DNA of 10,756 bases from NCBI GenBank assembly GCA_018715295.1, contig DVLY01000024.1, positions 1 through 10,756 of the forward strand, in the 5' to 3' direction. Shown piece after piece: positions 1-6,446 of the stretch (its first letter is position 1; the number at the start of each line of letters is the position of its first letter). The DNA is from Candidatus Merdimorpha stercoravium (GTDB lineage: Bacteria > Bacteroidota > Bacteroidia > Flavobacteriales > UBA1820). The translations under genes were made by a program, and so were the position numbers. The notes beneath the pieces were generated by a model. It worked only from the letters and a program-made list of their open reading frames with translations, was not told the origin of the DNA and ran no database searches.

Positions 1-7
1 CGATCGA

Positions 8-1627
8 TCAGTACAAAGCCTCGCGCAGTTCGCGGATTTTTTTGTCGGCGATGTACTCGTCGTAGGTCATGTAGCGGTCGATGATGCCTTTGGGACCGAT
101 CTCCACGATTCGGTTGGCCACCGTCTGGACGAACTGGTGGTCGTGGGAGGTCATCAGCACCGTCCCCCGGAACTGGGTCAGCCCGTTGTTGAACGCCTGG
201 ATGGATTCCATGTCCAGGTGGTTGGTCGGTTCGTCCACCATCAGGACGTTGGCGCGCACCATCATCATGCGGGAGAGCATGCAGCGCACTTTCTCGCCTC
301 CGGAGAGCACGTTTACTTTCTTCAAGGCCTCTTCGCCGCTGAAGAGCATCCGCCCCAAGAAGCCGCGCACGTAGGATTCGTCGCGTTCCGCTTCGCTGCG
401 GGCCCATTGGCGCAGCCAGTCCACCAGGGAAAGGTCGTTGTCGAAATACCGGCTGTTGTCGGCCGGGAGGTAGGCCCGGGAGGTGGTTACCCCCCATTCG
501 AACCGGCCGGCGTCGGGTTGGTCTTCTTCGGCCAGGATGTTGTACAGGGCGGTGGTAGCGCGCGAGTCGCGGGAAAGGAAGGCCACCTTGTCGCCTTTCT
601 TGAGGTTGAGGTTCAGCTCGTGGAACAGCACCTGCCCGTCGAGGCTCTTGGACAGCCCCTCGATGTGGAGCAGTTGGTCGCCGATCTCGCGTTCGGCCTC
701 GAAGATGATGCCGGGGTAACGGCGCGAGGAGGGTTCGATCTCGTCGATGTTGAGTTTTTCCAGCATCTTGCGCCGCGAGGTAGCCTGGCGGCTCTTGGCG
801 ACGTTGGCCGCGAAGCGTTCGATGAACGCCTGCAGTTCCCGGCGTTTTTCCTCGGTCTTTTTGTTTTGCTGGGCACGCTGACGGGCGGCCAATTGGCTGG
901 ACTCGTACCAGAAGGTATAGTTGCCCGAGAAGGTCTTGATCTTTTTGAAGTCGATGTCCACGATGTGGGTGGCTACGGCATCCAGGAAGTGTCGGTCGTG
1001 CGAGACGACGATGACGGTATTGTCGTAGTTGGCCAGGAAATCCTCCAGCCAACCGACGGTGTAGATGTCCAGGTCGTTGGTCGGCTCGTCGAGGATGAGC
1101 ACGTCCGGGTTGCCGAACAGGGCGCGGGCCAGCAGTACGCGCACTTTGTCCTTGGTTTCCAGATCGGCCATCATGGAGTAGTGTTTGTCCTCCGGGATGC
1201 CCAGTGAGGAAAGCAGCGAGGCGGCGTCGCTCTCGGCATTCCATCCGCCCATTTTTTCGAAGGCATCGCTCAATTCTCCGGCGCGGAGGCCGTCTTCGTC
1301 CGAAAAGTCGGGTTTGGCATAGACGGCGTCCAACTCGGCTTTTATCTCGGAGAGGCGGCTGTTGCCCGAGATGACGGTATCGAGCACCGTGCGGTCGTCG
1401 AAGGCATAGTGGTCCTGGGAAAGGACGGACATTCGTTTGTCTTTTTCCAGGGATACGGACCCGCTGGTGGGTTCGATCTCTCCGGAGAGGATCTTGAGAA
1501 AGGTGGATTTTCCGGCTCCGTTGGCGCCGATGACCCCGTAGCAGTTCCCGGGGGTAAATTTCAGATTGACCTCCTCGAAGAGGACCCGTTTGCCAAATTG
1601 CAGGGAAAGGTTGGATACCGTGAGCAT
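8..1627 (-). CDS. ABC-F family ATPase, YbiT-like, with one degenerate ATP site
   Basis: Soluble protein of 539 residues with two ABC cassettes and no membrane segment, the layout of ABC-F translation factors that act at the ribosomal E site. Cassette 1 has an intact Walker A (GANGAGKS, 34-41), Walker B with DEPTND (180-184) and a switch SHDRHF (209-214), but its signature region reads LETKDK (156-161) instead of LSGGQ-type. A charged linker (about 241-310) fits the ABC-F interdomain tRNA-contacting segment. Cassette 2 has an intact signature LSGGEK (441-446), DEPTNHLD (465-472) and SHDHQF, but its Walker A is replaced by SRDSRATT (352-359). The C-terminal half (FLGRMLFS, LSGGEK, MDEPTNHLDMESI-like) resembles E. 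coli YbiT. The start MLTVSNLSLQFG is the usual ABC-F N-terminus and lies shortly after a good -7 box. The family is secure; the ribosomal role is inferred. Nothing suggests an antibiotic resistance type. Confidence 0.93.
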   Translation of the reverse strand: MLTVSNLSLQFGKRVLFEEVNLKFTPGNCYGVIGANGAGKSTFLKILSGEIEPTSGSVSLEKDKRMSVLSQDHYAFDDRTVLDTVISGNSRLSEIKAELDAVYAKPDFSDEDGLRAGELSDAFEKMGGWNAESDAASLLSSLGIPEDKHYSMMADLETKDKVRVLLARALFGNPDVLILDEPTNDLDIYTVGWLEDFLANYDNTVIVVSHDRHFLDAVATHIVDIDFKKIKTFSGNYTFWYESSQLAARQRAQQNKKTEEKRRELQAFIERFAANVAKSRQATSRRKMLEKLNIDEIEPSSRRYPGIIFEAEREIGDQLLHIEGLSKSLDGQVLFHELNLNLKKGDKVAFLSRDSRATTALYNILAEEDQPDAGRFEWGVTTSRAYLPADNSRYFDNDLSLVDWLRQWARSEAERDESYVRGFLGRMLFSGEEALKKVNVLSGGEKVRCMLSRMMMVRANVLMVDEPTNHLDMESIQAFNNGLTQFRGTVLMTSHDHQFVQTVANRIVEIGPKGIIDRYMTYDEYIADKKIRELREALY

Positions 1628-1661
1628 GATAGGTGTCTTTTGGCTTGTATTTCAGATGGCG

Positions 1662-1669
1662 CAAAGGTA
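1662..1669 (-). promoter_or_regulatory. Bacteroidota-type promoter (-7 box) for the ABC-F gene
   Basis: Read on the minus strand this is TACCTTTG, an exact match to the Bacteroidota -7 consensus TAnnTTTG and followed by CGCC. A TTATT-rich stretch lies about 22 bases upstream where the -33 element is expected, but no clean TTTG is present. The implied transcript start leaves a leader of roughly 28 nt before the ATG at 1627. No equally good box faces the divergent lipoprotein gene; the nearest on the plus strand is TAATGTTG at 1733-1740, with one mismatch and no suitably spaced -33 element. Confidence 0.55.
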
Positions 1670-1761
1670 AGCAATCCCCCGGGATGAAAAAAATAACACT
1701 TCTCCTGTAACCTTTTTGCTGTTTTTCCGGTCTAATGTTGTTGAAAAGAAGGAAAGGAGAA

Positions 1762-2256
1762 ATGAAGAAAATCCCATGGATCGCCCTGTCTTTCGTCTGC
1801 CTGTTTGCCGGGGCTTGTACGGAAGGGGTGGCCTTTGAGAACAATACGGAGAGGGCGCTGCAGGAAGGCTCATTTGCCGGAGTTCTCGCCCTCGAGATCC
1901 GTCAGAAAGATGGGCAGACACACCTTTTGCCTAGCCGAAACGACACCTTGTATGTTCGGATAGAAGGATTTCAGAATGGGAACGCAGGAATGTCCGCAGC
2001 GCAGCCCCGGTATGAGCAGGACGGCGATCGCCTGATCCTTCGGGTTCCGGACGGCGGGTCGTTTGAGGGGGCGTCCCGGCGGAGGGTTACGGTACAGGTT
2101 CCGGCTTGCGTGGAGAAAATAAAGGTAAAAAACCGGGGCGATGTGCAGGCCGAAGGGTTGACGGTGCGCTCGTTGGAATTGGTCAGTACGCGTGGAAAGG
2201 TCGATCCGGGCGATTGTTGCGGATGGGAAAAAGTACATATTTCTTCCCGGGAATAA
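1762..2256 (+). CDS. Short beta-helix-type lipoprotein (truncated DUF4097/GIN-like paralogue)
   Basis: Encodes 164 residues. The start at 1762 is preferred over an upstream in-frame ATG at 1735 because it follows a purine-rich GGAAAGGAGA and begins a clean lipoprotein signal, MKKIPWIALS...LFAGAC, with the lipidated Cys at 19. The mature part aligns with the N-terminal domains of the next two genes: EGSFAGVLALEI here against DGQYAGVRTIRV and DAAYSGVTTIKV. A strand ending in DGDRLILRVP and a strand of the RVTVQVPA type follow, as in both neighbours. It then enters the same 19-residue turns (NRGDV, STRGKV) but stops at the third turn (SSRE, then TAA), where the paralogues continue for over 100 residues. 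Reading on for the 41 bases to the next gene finds no continuation in any frame. Probably an envelope lipoprotein of unknown function, either a natural short form or a decayed gene. The sequence after Cys19 (TEG) is not a strong Bacteroides surface-export signal. Confidence 0.75.
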   Translation: MKKIPWIALSFVCLFAGACTEGVAFENNTERALQEGSFAGVLALEIRQKDGQTHLLPSRNDTLYVRIEGFQNGNAGMSAAQPRYEQDGDRLILRVPDGGSFEGASRRRVTVQVPACVEKIKVKNRGDVQAEGLTVRSLELVSTRGKVDPGDCCGWEKVHISSRE

Positions 2257-2297
2257 GACGAAAGGGAATAACAGAGAAAATATAAATGGAGTTCGCT

Positions 2298-3188
2298 ATG
2301 AAAAAGATGTTTTTTGCGGCTTTCGCCGCAGTCTTCGCTTTGTTGGCTACCGGATGCGGATGGAATGTCGTGAGCTGTTCGATCGGATGGTCGGAGGGAA
2401 ATACGGTTCAGTGGAAGGACACCACCTTGCTCGACGGCCAGTATGCCGGGGTGCGAACCATTCGGGTAGCGCAGAGCATTTTCCCGGTGCGTGTCCTTCC
2501 CAGTACATCGGATAGTGTGTCGGTAGTGTGCTACGCAGGGCAGATGAAGGTCAATGTCCCCGACTACAAGATCGGCGTGCGTCAGGACGGGGGCGTGCTG
2601 GAGATCTATCAGATCCCCAAGGACAGAGTGGTTTGCCGACAGGCTTCGGGGTGCTACCTCGAACTGCGGGTGCCCGTCTCGGTGCGGGAAGCGGACATCC
2701 AGGGCGTCTCGGGCGGGATTTATGCCGAAGGGGTTTCTTTGGATCGCCTGAAGGCGCAGACGGTTTCGGGGGGAGTGAAAGTGAGCGGAGTGAATGCCGA
2801 GCAAATGAACTTGAGTACGGTTTCGGGGGGCGTGGAGCTCTCGCAGGTCCGGGGAAAGTGGCTCACTTGCAAGACCGTCTCGGGCGGGATTCGCGCCGAG
2901 GCTTTGTCGGCCGACCAGATGGAGGGAGAAACCGTCTCGGGCGGGGTGAAAGTCTATTTGGAAGATTCGGCACAAGAGGTATCTTTGGAGAGTGTTTCGG
3001 GCGGGATCGACGTGTACCTCAAAGGCGATCTGGGCCGTAACGGTTACGACTTGAAAGCCACTTCGGGCGGAGTACGGGTAGCCGGGGTCGGCGAATCCCG
3101 GCGCCATTTCGAAAGCGAAGGCCAGAGCGGAGGTGTACGCTTGAAGGCCAAGACGGTTTCGGGCGGGGTCGATGTGCGCTCTTGGTAG
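2298..3188 (+). CDS. DUF4097/GIN-like beta-helix lipoprotein with VSGG repeats
   Basis: Encodes 296 residues. The ATG at 2298 is chosen over one four codons upstream (2286) because it starts a lipoprotein signal MKKMFFAAFA...LLATGC (Cys20) and has GGAG seven bases before it. After an N-terminal beta domain (about 45-135) come nine turns marked by SGG, most as TVSGGV or TVSGGI. The first five are spaced exactly 19 residues apart, which predicts a right-handed parallel beta-helix. A Cys at 27 accompanies Cys20. The protein ends VSGGVDVRSW, and its downstream paralogue also ends in Trp. Families of this kind (DUF4097, DUF2807) carry the label 'putative adhesin', which rests on fold and not on experiment; the real role is unknown. 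The gene follows the short paralogue by 41 bases and precedes the third by 68, so the three are probably co-transcribed. Residues after Cys20 (GWN) do not form an acidic surface-export signal, so periplasm-facing anchoring is plausible. Confidence 0.85.
   Translation: MKKMFFAAFAAVFALLATGCGWNVVSCSIGWSEGNTVQWKDTTLLDGQYAGVRTIRVAQSIFPVRVLPSTSDSVSVVCYAGQMKVNVPDYKIGVRQDGGVLEIYQIPKDRVVCRQASGCYLELRVPVSVREADIQGVSGGIYAEGVSLDRLKAQTVSGGVKVSGVNAEQMNLSTVSGGVELSQVRGKWLTCKTVSGGIRAEALSADQMEGETVSGGVKVYLEDSAQEVSLESVSGGIDVYLKGDLGRNGYDLKATSGGVRVAGVGESRRHFESEGQSGGVRLKAKTVSGGVDVRSW
2703..2990 (+). repeat. Degenerate 57-bp tandem repeat inside the VSGG lipoprotein gene
   Basis: Codons for the SGG turn recur at 2703, 2760, 2817, 2874 and 2931, exactly 57 bases apart, with the next at 2991 (60 bases). 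The conserved core is of the form ACSGTYTCGGGSGG. Further SGG turns at about 3060, 3123 and 3153 have irregular spacing. The repeat is set by the protein fold, but the near-identical codons around each turn suggest recombination or gene conversion among units. Confidence 0.85.
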
Positions 3189-3256
3189 AACGAGGCGGGA
3201 AGGAGAAAAGGAGGAAAGGAGGAAAGAATGTCAAACGCAAATACGGAAGAAGTGCG

Positions 3257-4159
3257 ATGAAAAAAATACTCTTGTTATTCTGCGCCCTGTGGATGGTGGG
3301 AACCGTCGGGGCGGAGACGATCGAGAACAAAGTGTTTATCGATGCGGCTTATTCGGGGGTAACCACCATCAAGGTAGTGCAGCCGGTCTTGCCGGTGAGT
3401 GTGGTCAAGACAGACGGCGCGCAGACCAAGGTCGAGTGTCGGGTGGACTACATGGATATCCGGGAAAAGAATTTCAGTGTCCAGGCGCGCAAGTCGGGTT
3501 CGACCTTGGAGATCTACCAAACGCTCCGCTCGGTGTCCATCCGTCGTGCGCAGGGCTACATCCGTATCGAGGCTCCGGCGGATGTACAGGTTGTAGTCGT
3601 CAATGGAGTTGCGGGCGATGTCTCGCTGCAGGGGCTTCGTTTGGAGGGGGCGGAAGTTTCGTCCGTCTCGGGCGATGTGTCGCTGGTGGGGGTATCGGCG
3701 GACGACCTGTCGGTGAGCACGGTCTCGGGCAATATGACCCTCAAGGGGATCGCGTCTAACTTGGCCGTGGTGCGCACTACCTCGGGCAATGTTTCCCTGG
3801 CCGATTGTACGGGCAACAAGATCGATGTAACTACCATCGCGGGCGATGTGCTGGCCAAAGGGAGCAGGACCGGGGTGGATTTTTCCTTGGTCGGGGTGTC
3901 CTCCACTTCGGGCAACGTGTGCCTGTACATGGGACCGAAACTCCGGCAGACGTCGATCAAATCCGTGGCGGGCGATATCCGCCTTTACCTGAAGGGCGAC
4001 CTGAAGTCGCATAGCTACTCGCTCAGCGGGATGAGCAGCGAGATCGAGATTTCGGGTGTGGCGCGCGCCAGTCGCCGCCTGGAGTTGAACACTTCCGGAG
4101 CAGGGGTTCAAGTGCGGGCCAATGCCGTTTCGGGCAATATATACGTGGGGGCGTGGTAG
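3257..4159 (+). CDS. DUF4097/GIN-like beta-helix protein with SGN/SGD repeats, secreted
   Basis: Encodes 300 residues. The start at 3257 is preferred over an in-frame ATG at 3182, which lies inside the previous gene and would place 25 Lys/Arg-rich residues before the signal peptide. MKKILLLFCALWMVGTVGAE looks like a signal peptidase I substrate cut after VGA; there is no lipobox Cys, unlike its two upstream paralogues. The N-terminal domain matches theirs, and the beta-helix turns recur every 19 residues but carry SGD, SGN or AGD (VSGDV, VSGNM, TSGNV, IAGDV) where the neighbour has SGG. The C-termini align well (GDLKSHSYSL here, GDLGRNGYDL there), and both proteins end in Trp. Expected to be soluble in the periplasm or exported; no cell-surface sorting domain is visible. 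It is last in the three-gene cluster and is followed by a strong terminator. Function unknown. Confidence 0.84.
   Translation: MKKILLLFCALWMVGTVGAETIENKVFIDAAYSGVTTIKVVQPVLPVSVVKTDGAQTKVECRVDYMDIREKNFSVQARKSGSTLEIYQTLRSVSIRRAQGYIRIEAPADVQVVVVNGVAGDVSLQGLRLEGAEVSSVSGDVSLVGVSADDLSVSTVSGNMTLKGIASNLAVVRTTSGNVSLADCTGNKIDVTTIAGDVLAKGSRTGVDFSLVGVSSTSGNVCLYMGPKLRQTSIKSVAGDIRLYLKGDLKSHSYSLSGMSSEIEISGVARASRRLELNTSGAGVQVRANAVSGNIYVGAW
3608..3892 (+). repeat. Degenerate 57-bp tandem repeat inside the SGN/SGD gene
   Basis: The hydrophobic codon that opens each turn lies at 3608, 3665, 3722, 3779 and 3836, exactly 57 bases apart, and each is followed by codons for (S/A)G(D/N). The period and number of regular turns match those of the preceding gene, so the two proteins share one helix architecture although their turn residues differ. 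Confidence 0.8.
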
Positions 4160-4198
4160 AAAGACGTGGTGAAAAGATGACCTGCTCTGCGGTAAAAT

Positions 4199-4235
4199 AA
4201 AAAATCCGGCAACGCATAGCGTTGCCGGATTTTTT
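4199..4235. terminator. Bidirectional intrinsic terminator between convergent operons
   Basis: A perfect inverted repeat: AAAAAATCCGGCAACGC, a three-base loop ATA, then GCGTTGCCGGATTTTTT. The GC-rich 11-bp stem is flanked by six A on one side and six T on the other, so it can end transcripts in both directions. It lies 39 bases after the beta-helix cluster and 39 bases after uppP, which converge here. Confidence 0.92.
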
Positions 4236-4274
4236 ATCGCTGCGCGGGGCTTTCCTGCCTGCAGCAGGTGTGCG

Positions 4275-5075
4275 TTAGAAAAACAGTTTCCAGGCGATGG
4301 CGGCCGCTCCGACGATCAGGCAGTAGACGGCAAACCATTTCAGTTGTGCGCGTTTTACCAAGGCGATCATCCAGCGGCAGGCGGCGATGCCCACCAGGAA
4401 CGATACCAGGGTCCCCACCAGGATGACACCTGCGCCGCTTTGGGACATGTCGGCCGAGAGACCTCCGTCCAGGATGTCTTTGGCGATCTGTCCGAAGATA
4501 AGCGGAAGCACCATCAGGAACGAGAAGCGGGCGGCGTCGCCCCGGTCTACCTTGCAGAGGACCGAAGTGGATATCGTCGTGCCGGAACGGGACAGTCCGG
4601 GCAGGATGGCCAAGGCTTGCGAGAGGCCGATGATCAGCGCGCTGGCGAACGACACTTTCCGGGTGGTGTCCCGGGCGCGGCCCGCTACCAGCAGCAGGGC
4701 GGCGGTGAGGATGAGCATGGAGCCGACCAGCAGGACGTTGCCTTCGAAGAGCAGGTCGATGTAGTCCATGAAGAAAAGCCCGGCGATCCCGGCCGGGATC
4801 ATCGAAACGGCGATCATGGCCAGATAGCGCGTCTGCTCGTTCCAGCGGAATTCAAAAAGCCCTTTGAGCAGGTCCCAGATCGTTTTTCGGAAGACGACCA
4901 CCGTCGCCAGGGCAGTCCCGACGTGGAGGTAGATGGTAAAGGCCAGTCCGGCGCTTCCTTCCAGGTCTACTCCGAGGGCGGCTTTGGCCAGTTCCAGTTG
5001 TCCGCTGGAGGATACGGGCAGAAATTCCGCCAGTCCTTGGATGATGCCCAAAAGGATCGCTTGCCATAAATCCAT
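4275..5075 (-). CDS. uppP: Undecaprenyl-diphosphatase UppP (BacA family)
   Basis: Integral membrane protein of 266 residues, the usual family length, that removes one phosphate from undecaprenyl diphosphate so that the lipid carrier can be reused for peptidoglycan and other envelope glycans. It has the two hallmark motifs: QGLAEFLPVSSSG (13-25), containing the Q/E-x3-E pair as Gln13 and Glu17, and PGLSRSGTT (159-167) with the conserved Arg163. Hydrophobic segments cover most of the chain. At position 26, next to SSSG, there is Gln where E. coli UppP has the functionally important His30 (SSTGH), which is unusual. The start MDLWQAILLGIIQG is typical. It lies last in the ftsX-DUF3098-uppP set, 105 bases after the DUF3098 gene, and runs into the shared terminator. 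The same order is common in Bacteroidota, often with truB following; truB is not found here. Confidence 0.95.
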   Translation of the reverse strand: MDLWQAILLGIIQGLAEFLPVSSSGQLELAKAALGVDLEGSAGLAFTIYLHVGTALATVVVFRKTIWDLLKGLFEFRWNEQTRYLAMIAVSMIPAGIAGLFFMDYIDLLFEGNVLLVGSMLILTAALLLVAGRARDTTRKVSFASALIIGLSQALAILPGLSRSGTTISTSVLCKVDRGDAARFSFLMVLPLIFGQIAKDILDGGLSADMSQSGAGVILVGTLVSFLVGIAACRWMIALVKRAQLKWFAVYCLIVGAAAIAWKLFF

Positions 5076-5125
5076 AGTATAAAGAGGGTTAAGGGGTTAA
5101 ACAGAATAATACGTCTTGCTGAGTG

Positions 5126-5152
5126 CGGGGGACGATTTCCCCGAATCCGGGG
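5126..5152. other. Mutually exclusive hairpins in the DUF3098-uppP gap
   Basis: The plus strand reads CGGGG, eight bases, CCCCG, four bases, CGGGG. The central CCCCG (5139-5143) can pair with either flanking CGGGG, at 5126-5130 or 5148-5152. The two stems cannot form together. Neither is followed by a T-run in the direction of uppP, so this is not a terminator. The rest of the 105-base gap (5076-5180) shows no clear -7 box. A regulatory role is only possible, and chance is a real alternative in GC-rich DNA. Confidence 0.3.
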
Positions 5153-5180
5153 TGGGAGATGGTTTTCCTCCCTCCCGGGA

Positions 5181-5438
5181 TTATTTCTCTGCCGGGGTGT
5201 CGCTTTTTTTGCGCGGGGAGTAAAAGATGGCGACGATCTCGATCACGAATCCCAGGATGACGATCAGCGGTGCCCAGAAGATGCGCCGGCGGGAAAAGAT
5301 CGCTTCGTTGAACTGGGTCAGGTCGGGGTCGTTGCCCCCGCTCATCAGGAGAAATCCCAGCAGGATGACGACCACTCCGGCCGCCATCAGGAGATAATTG
5401 TTCCGGGTGAAGAGAAAGGTGCTTTGCGAGGCTTTCAT
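5181..5438 (-). CDS. DUF3098 family small membrane protein
   Basis: Encodes 85 residues with two predicted membrane helices (about 15-32 and 53-72). The segment between them, MSGGNDPDLTQFNEAIFSRR followed by RIFWAPLIVILGF, matches the pattern I know from DUF3098 proteins, which occur in Bacteroidota beside ftsX. The tail is short and charged (PRKKSDTPAEK) and is probably cytoplasmic, with the short N-terminus on the same side. It starts 31 bases after the ftsX stop, so the two are almost certainly in one transcript. Function unknown; the fixed position between ftsX and uppP suggests a link to division or wall synthesis, which is inference. Confidence 0.88.
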   Translation of the reverse strand: MKASQSTFLFTRNNYLLMAAGVVVILLGFLLMSGGNDPDLTQFNEAIFSRRRIFWAPLIVILGFVIEIVAIFYSPRKKSDTPAEK

Positions 5439-5469
5439 AAGGCGTGTGGTTTGTGTTTTGAATCGGGGG

Positions 5470-6351
5470 TCAGTAATACAGGTCTTCGGCGCGCATGCCG
5501 AGGAATTTGCGCACGGCCGTCCGGCCGCTGATCATCGTGATGAGCACCGAGATGACCACCAGACCGCAGTACAAGGCTCCGATGAGCCGCAGGTCCAGTA
5601 CGATCCGGTATTCGGGCTGCCACTGGTACAGGTAATATACGATGGCGGAGAGCAGGATCAGGGCGATGGCGGCACTGATCAGTGCGCTGCCTACCAGACG
5701 GTTGACAAAGGGCCGGCGGATGAACTTCGGGGTGGCTCCCACCAGTTGCATGGTCCGGATGGTAAAGCGTTTGGAATAGATGGTCAGGCGCACCGAGTTG
5801 TTGATCAGCAGGATGGACACGACCAGAAACAGGATGGCGAAGGCGCCCAGCCACAGGCTGATGGTGCGGATGTTGGAGTTTATTTCGTCCAGCATGATCC
5901 GGTTGTAGTCCACCGAATCGACGAAGTCGTTTTTCATCAGCATCGTGGCTACCGAATCGACCTGGCGGCTGTCGGCATATTCGGCGCGGAAAAATACGTC
6001 GATGCGGTCGTTGAGGGGGTTGTCCCCGACGAACTCGACGAAATCCTCGCCCAAGTCGTCCTTGAGGGTTTGGAGGGCATCTTCCCGGCTGACGAACTGG
6101 ACGCCTTTGGCGTAGGGGGCTACTTCGATGGCGCGGATGAACTGGTCGAGGTCCTGTTGTTTCACGCCGTCCTTCAAGGCGACCCCGACGGCGAAGTTTT
6201 CCTTGATGTGGCGGGTGAGGTTGTCCGTGGAGAGCACCAGCATCCCGATGAGGCCCAGGATGAAAAGCACCAGCGTGGTGCTGACCACTACCGATACGTA
6301 GGACGATTTGACCCGGCGGCGTTCGTATTTTTCTCTTTTGTCTTTTCTCAT
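5470..6351 (-). CDS. ftsX: Cell division protein FtsX
   Basis: Permease-like protein of 293 residues. With the ATPase FtsE it normally forms an ABC-type complex at the division site that controls peptidoglycan hydrolases. The topology matches FtsX: a basic cytoplasmic N-terminus (MRKDKREKYERRR), a first helix (about 19-41), a large extracytoplasmic domain (about 42-163), then three more helices (about 164-184, 219-241 and 253-275). The FtsX-typical stretch IRTMQLVGATPKFIRRPF (198-215) follows helix 2. The start is the first ATG, directly before the basic leader, and no other candidate keeps that segment. No ftsE is next to it; upstream lies asmA with a terminator between. On the minus strand a TAATTTAG (6374-6381) one base off the -7 consensus precedes the gene, without a suitably spaced -33 element. 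Confidence 0.94.
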   Translation of the reverse strand: MRKDKREKYERRRVKSSYVSVVVSTTLVLFILGLIGMLVLSTDNLTRHIKENFAVGVALKDGVKQQDLDQFIRAIEVAPYAKGVQFVSREDALQTLKDDLGEDFVEFVGDNPLNDRIDVFFRAEYADSRQVDSVATMLMKNDFVDSVDYNRIMLDEINSNIRTISLWLGAFAILFLVVSILLINNSVRLTIYSKRFTIRTMQLVGATPKFIRRPFVNRLVGSALISAAIALILLSAIVYYLYQWQPEYRIVLDLRLIGALYCGLVVISVLITMISGRTAVRKFLGMRAEDLYY

Positions 6352-6383
6352 GGAGATGAGATGGATTCAGCGGCTAAATTACT

Positions 6384-6423
6384 AAAAAGGGCGCAATGTG
6401 TGGTCGTTGCGCCCTGTTTTTTT
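6384..6423. terminator. Hairpin terminator after asmA, usable on both strands
   Basis: An 8-bp perfect stem GGGCGCAA / TTGCGCCC (6389-6396 and 6407-6414) with a ten-base loop. It is preceded by AAAAA (a T-run when read on the minus strand) and followed by TGTTTTTTT on the plus strand. It lies 24 bases past the asmA stop and upstream of ftsX, so it should end the asmA transcript and makes a separate ftsX promoter likely. Confidence 0.82.
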
Positions 6424-6446
6424 GTCTTTGGGAGGGAAGACGGGGG

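Noticed and set aside
137..1207. Long plus-strand open frame antisense to the ABC-F gene
   Set aside because: The minus strand encodes unmistakable ABC motifs. The plus-strand product is low-complexity (His/Val/Gly-rich) with no recognisable domain.
1733..1740. TAATGTTG as a -7 box for the beta-helix cluster
   Set aside because: It has one mismatch to TAnnTTTG, and the nearest upstream TTTG ends only 14 bases away, too close for a -33 element. Not strong enough to list as a feature.
2257..2297. Possible frameshift joining the short lipoprotein to the next gene
   Set aside because: The 41-base gap encodes no continuation of the beta-helix in any frame, and the next gene begins with its own lipoprotein signal, so the two are separate genes.
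1971..3107. Minus-strand open frame of 378 codons across the VSGG repeat gene
   Set aside because: The 57-base repeats keep an antisense frame open by periodicity. The product shows no signal peptide or domain, while the plus-strand gene has a lipoprotein signal and a coherent beta-helix.
3182..3256. Upstream in-frame ATG for the third beta-helix gene
   Set aside because: It overlaps the previous gene and adds 25 very basic residues before the signal peptide, which would spoil export.
2703..3892. CRISPR-like or minisatellite array suggested by regular 57-bp repeats
   Set aside because: There is no repeat-spacer structure. The units are degenerate, in frame, and explained by 19-residue beta-helix turns.
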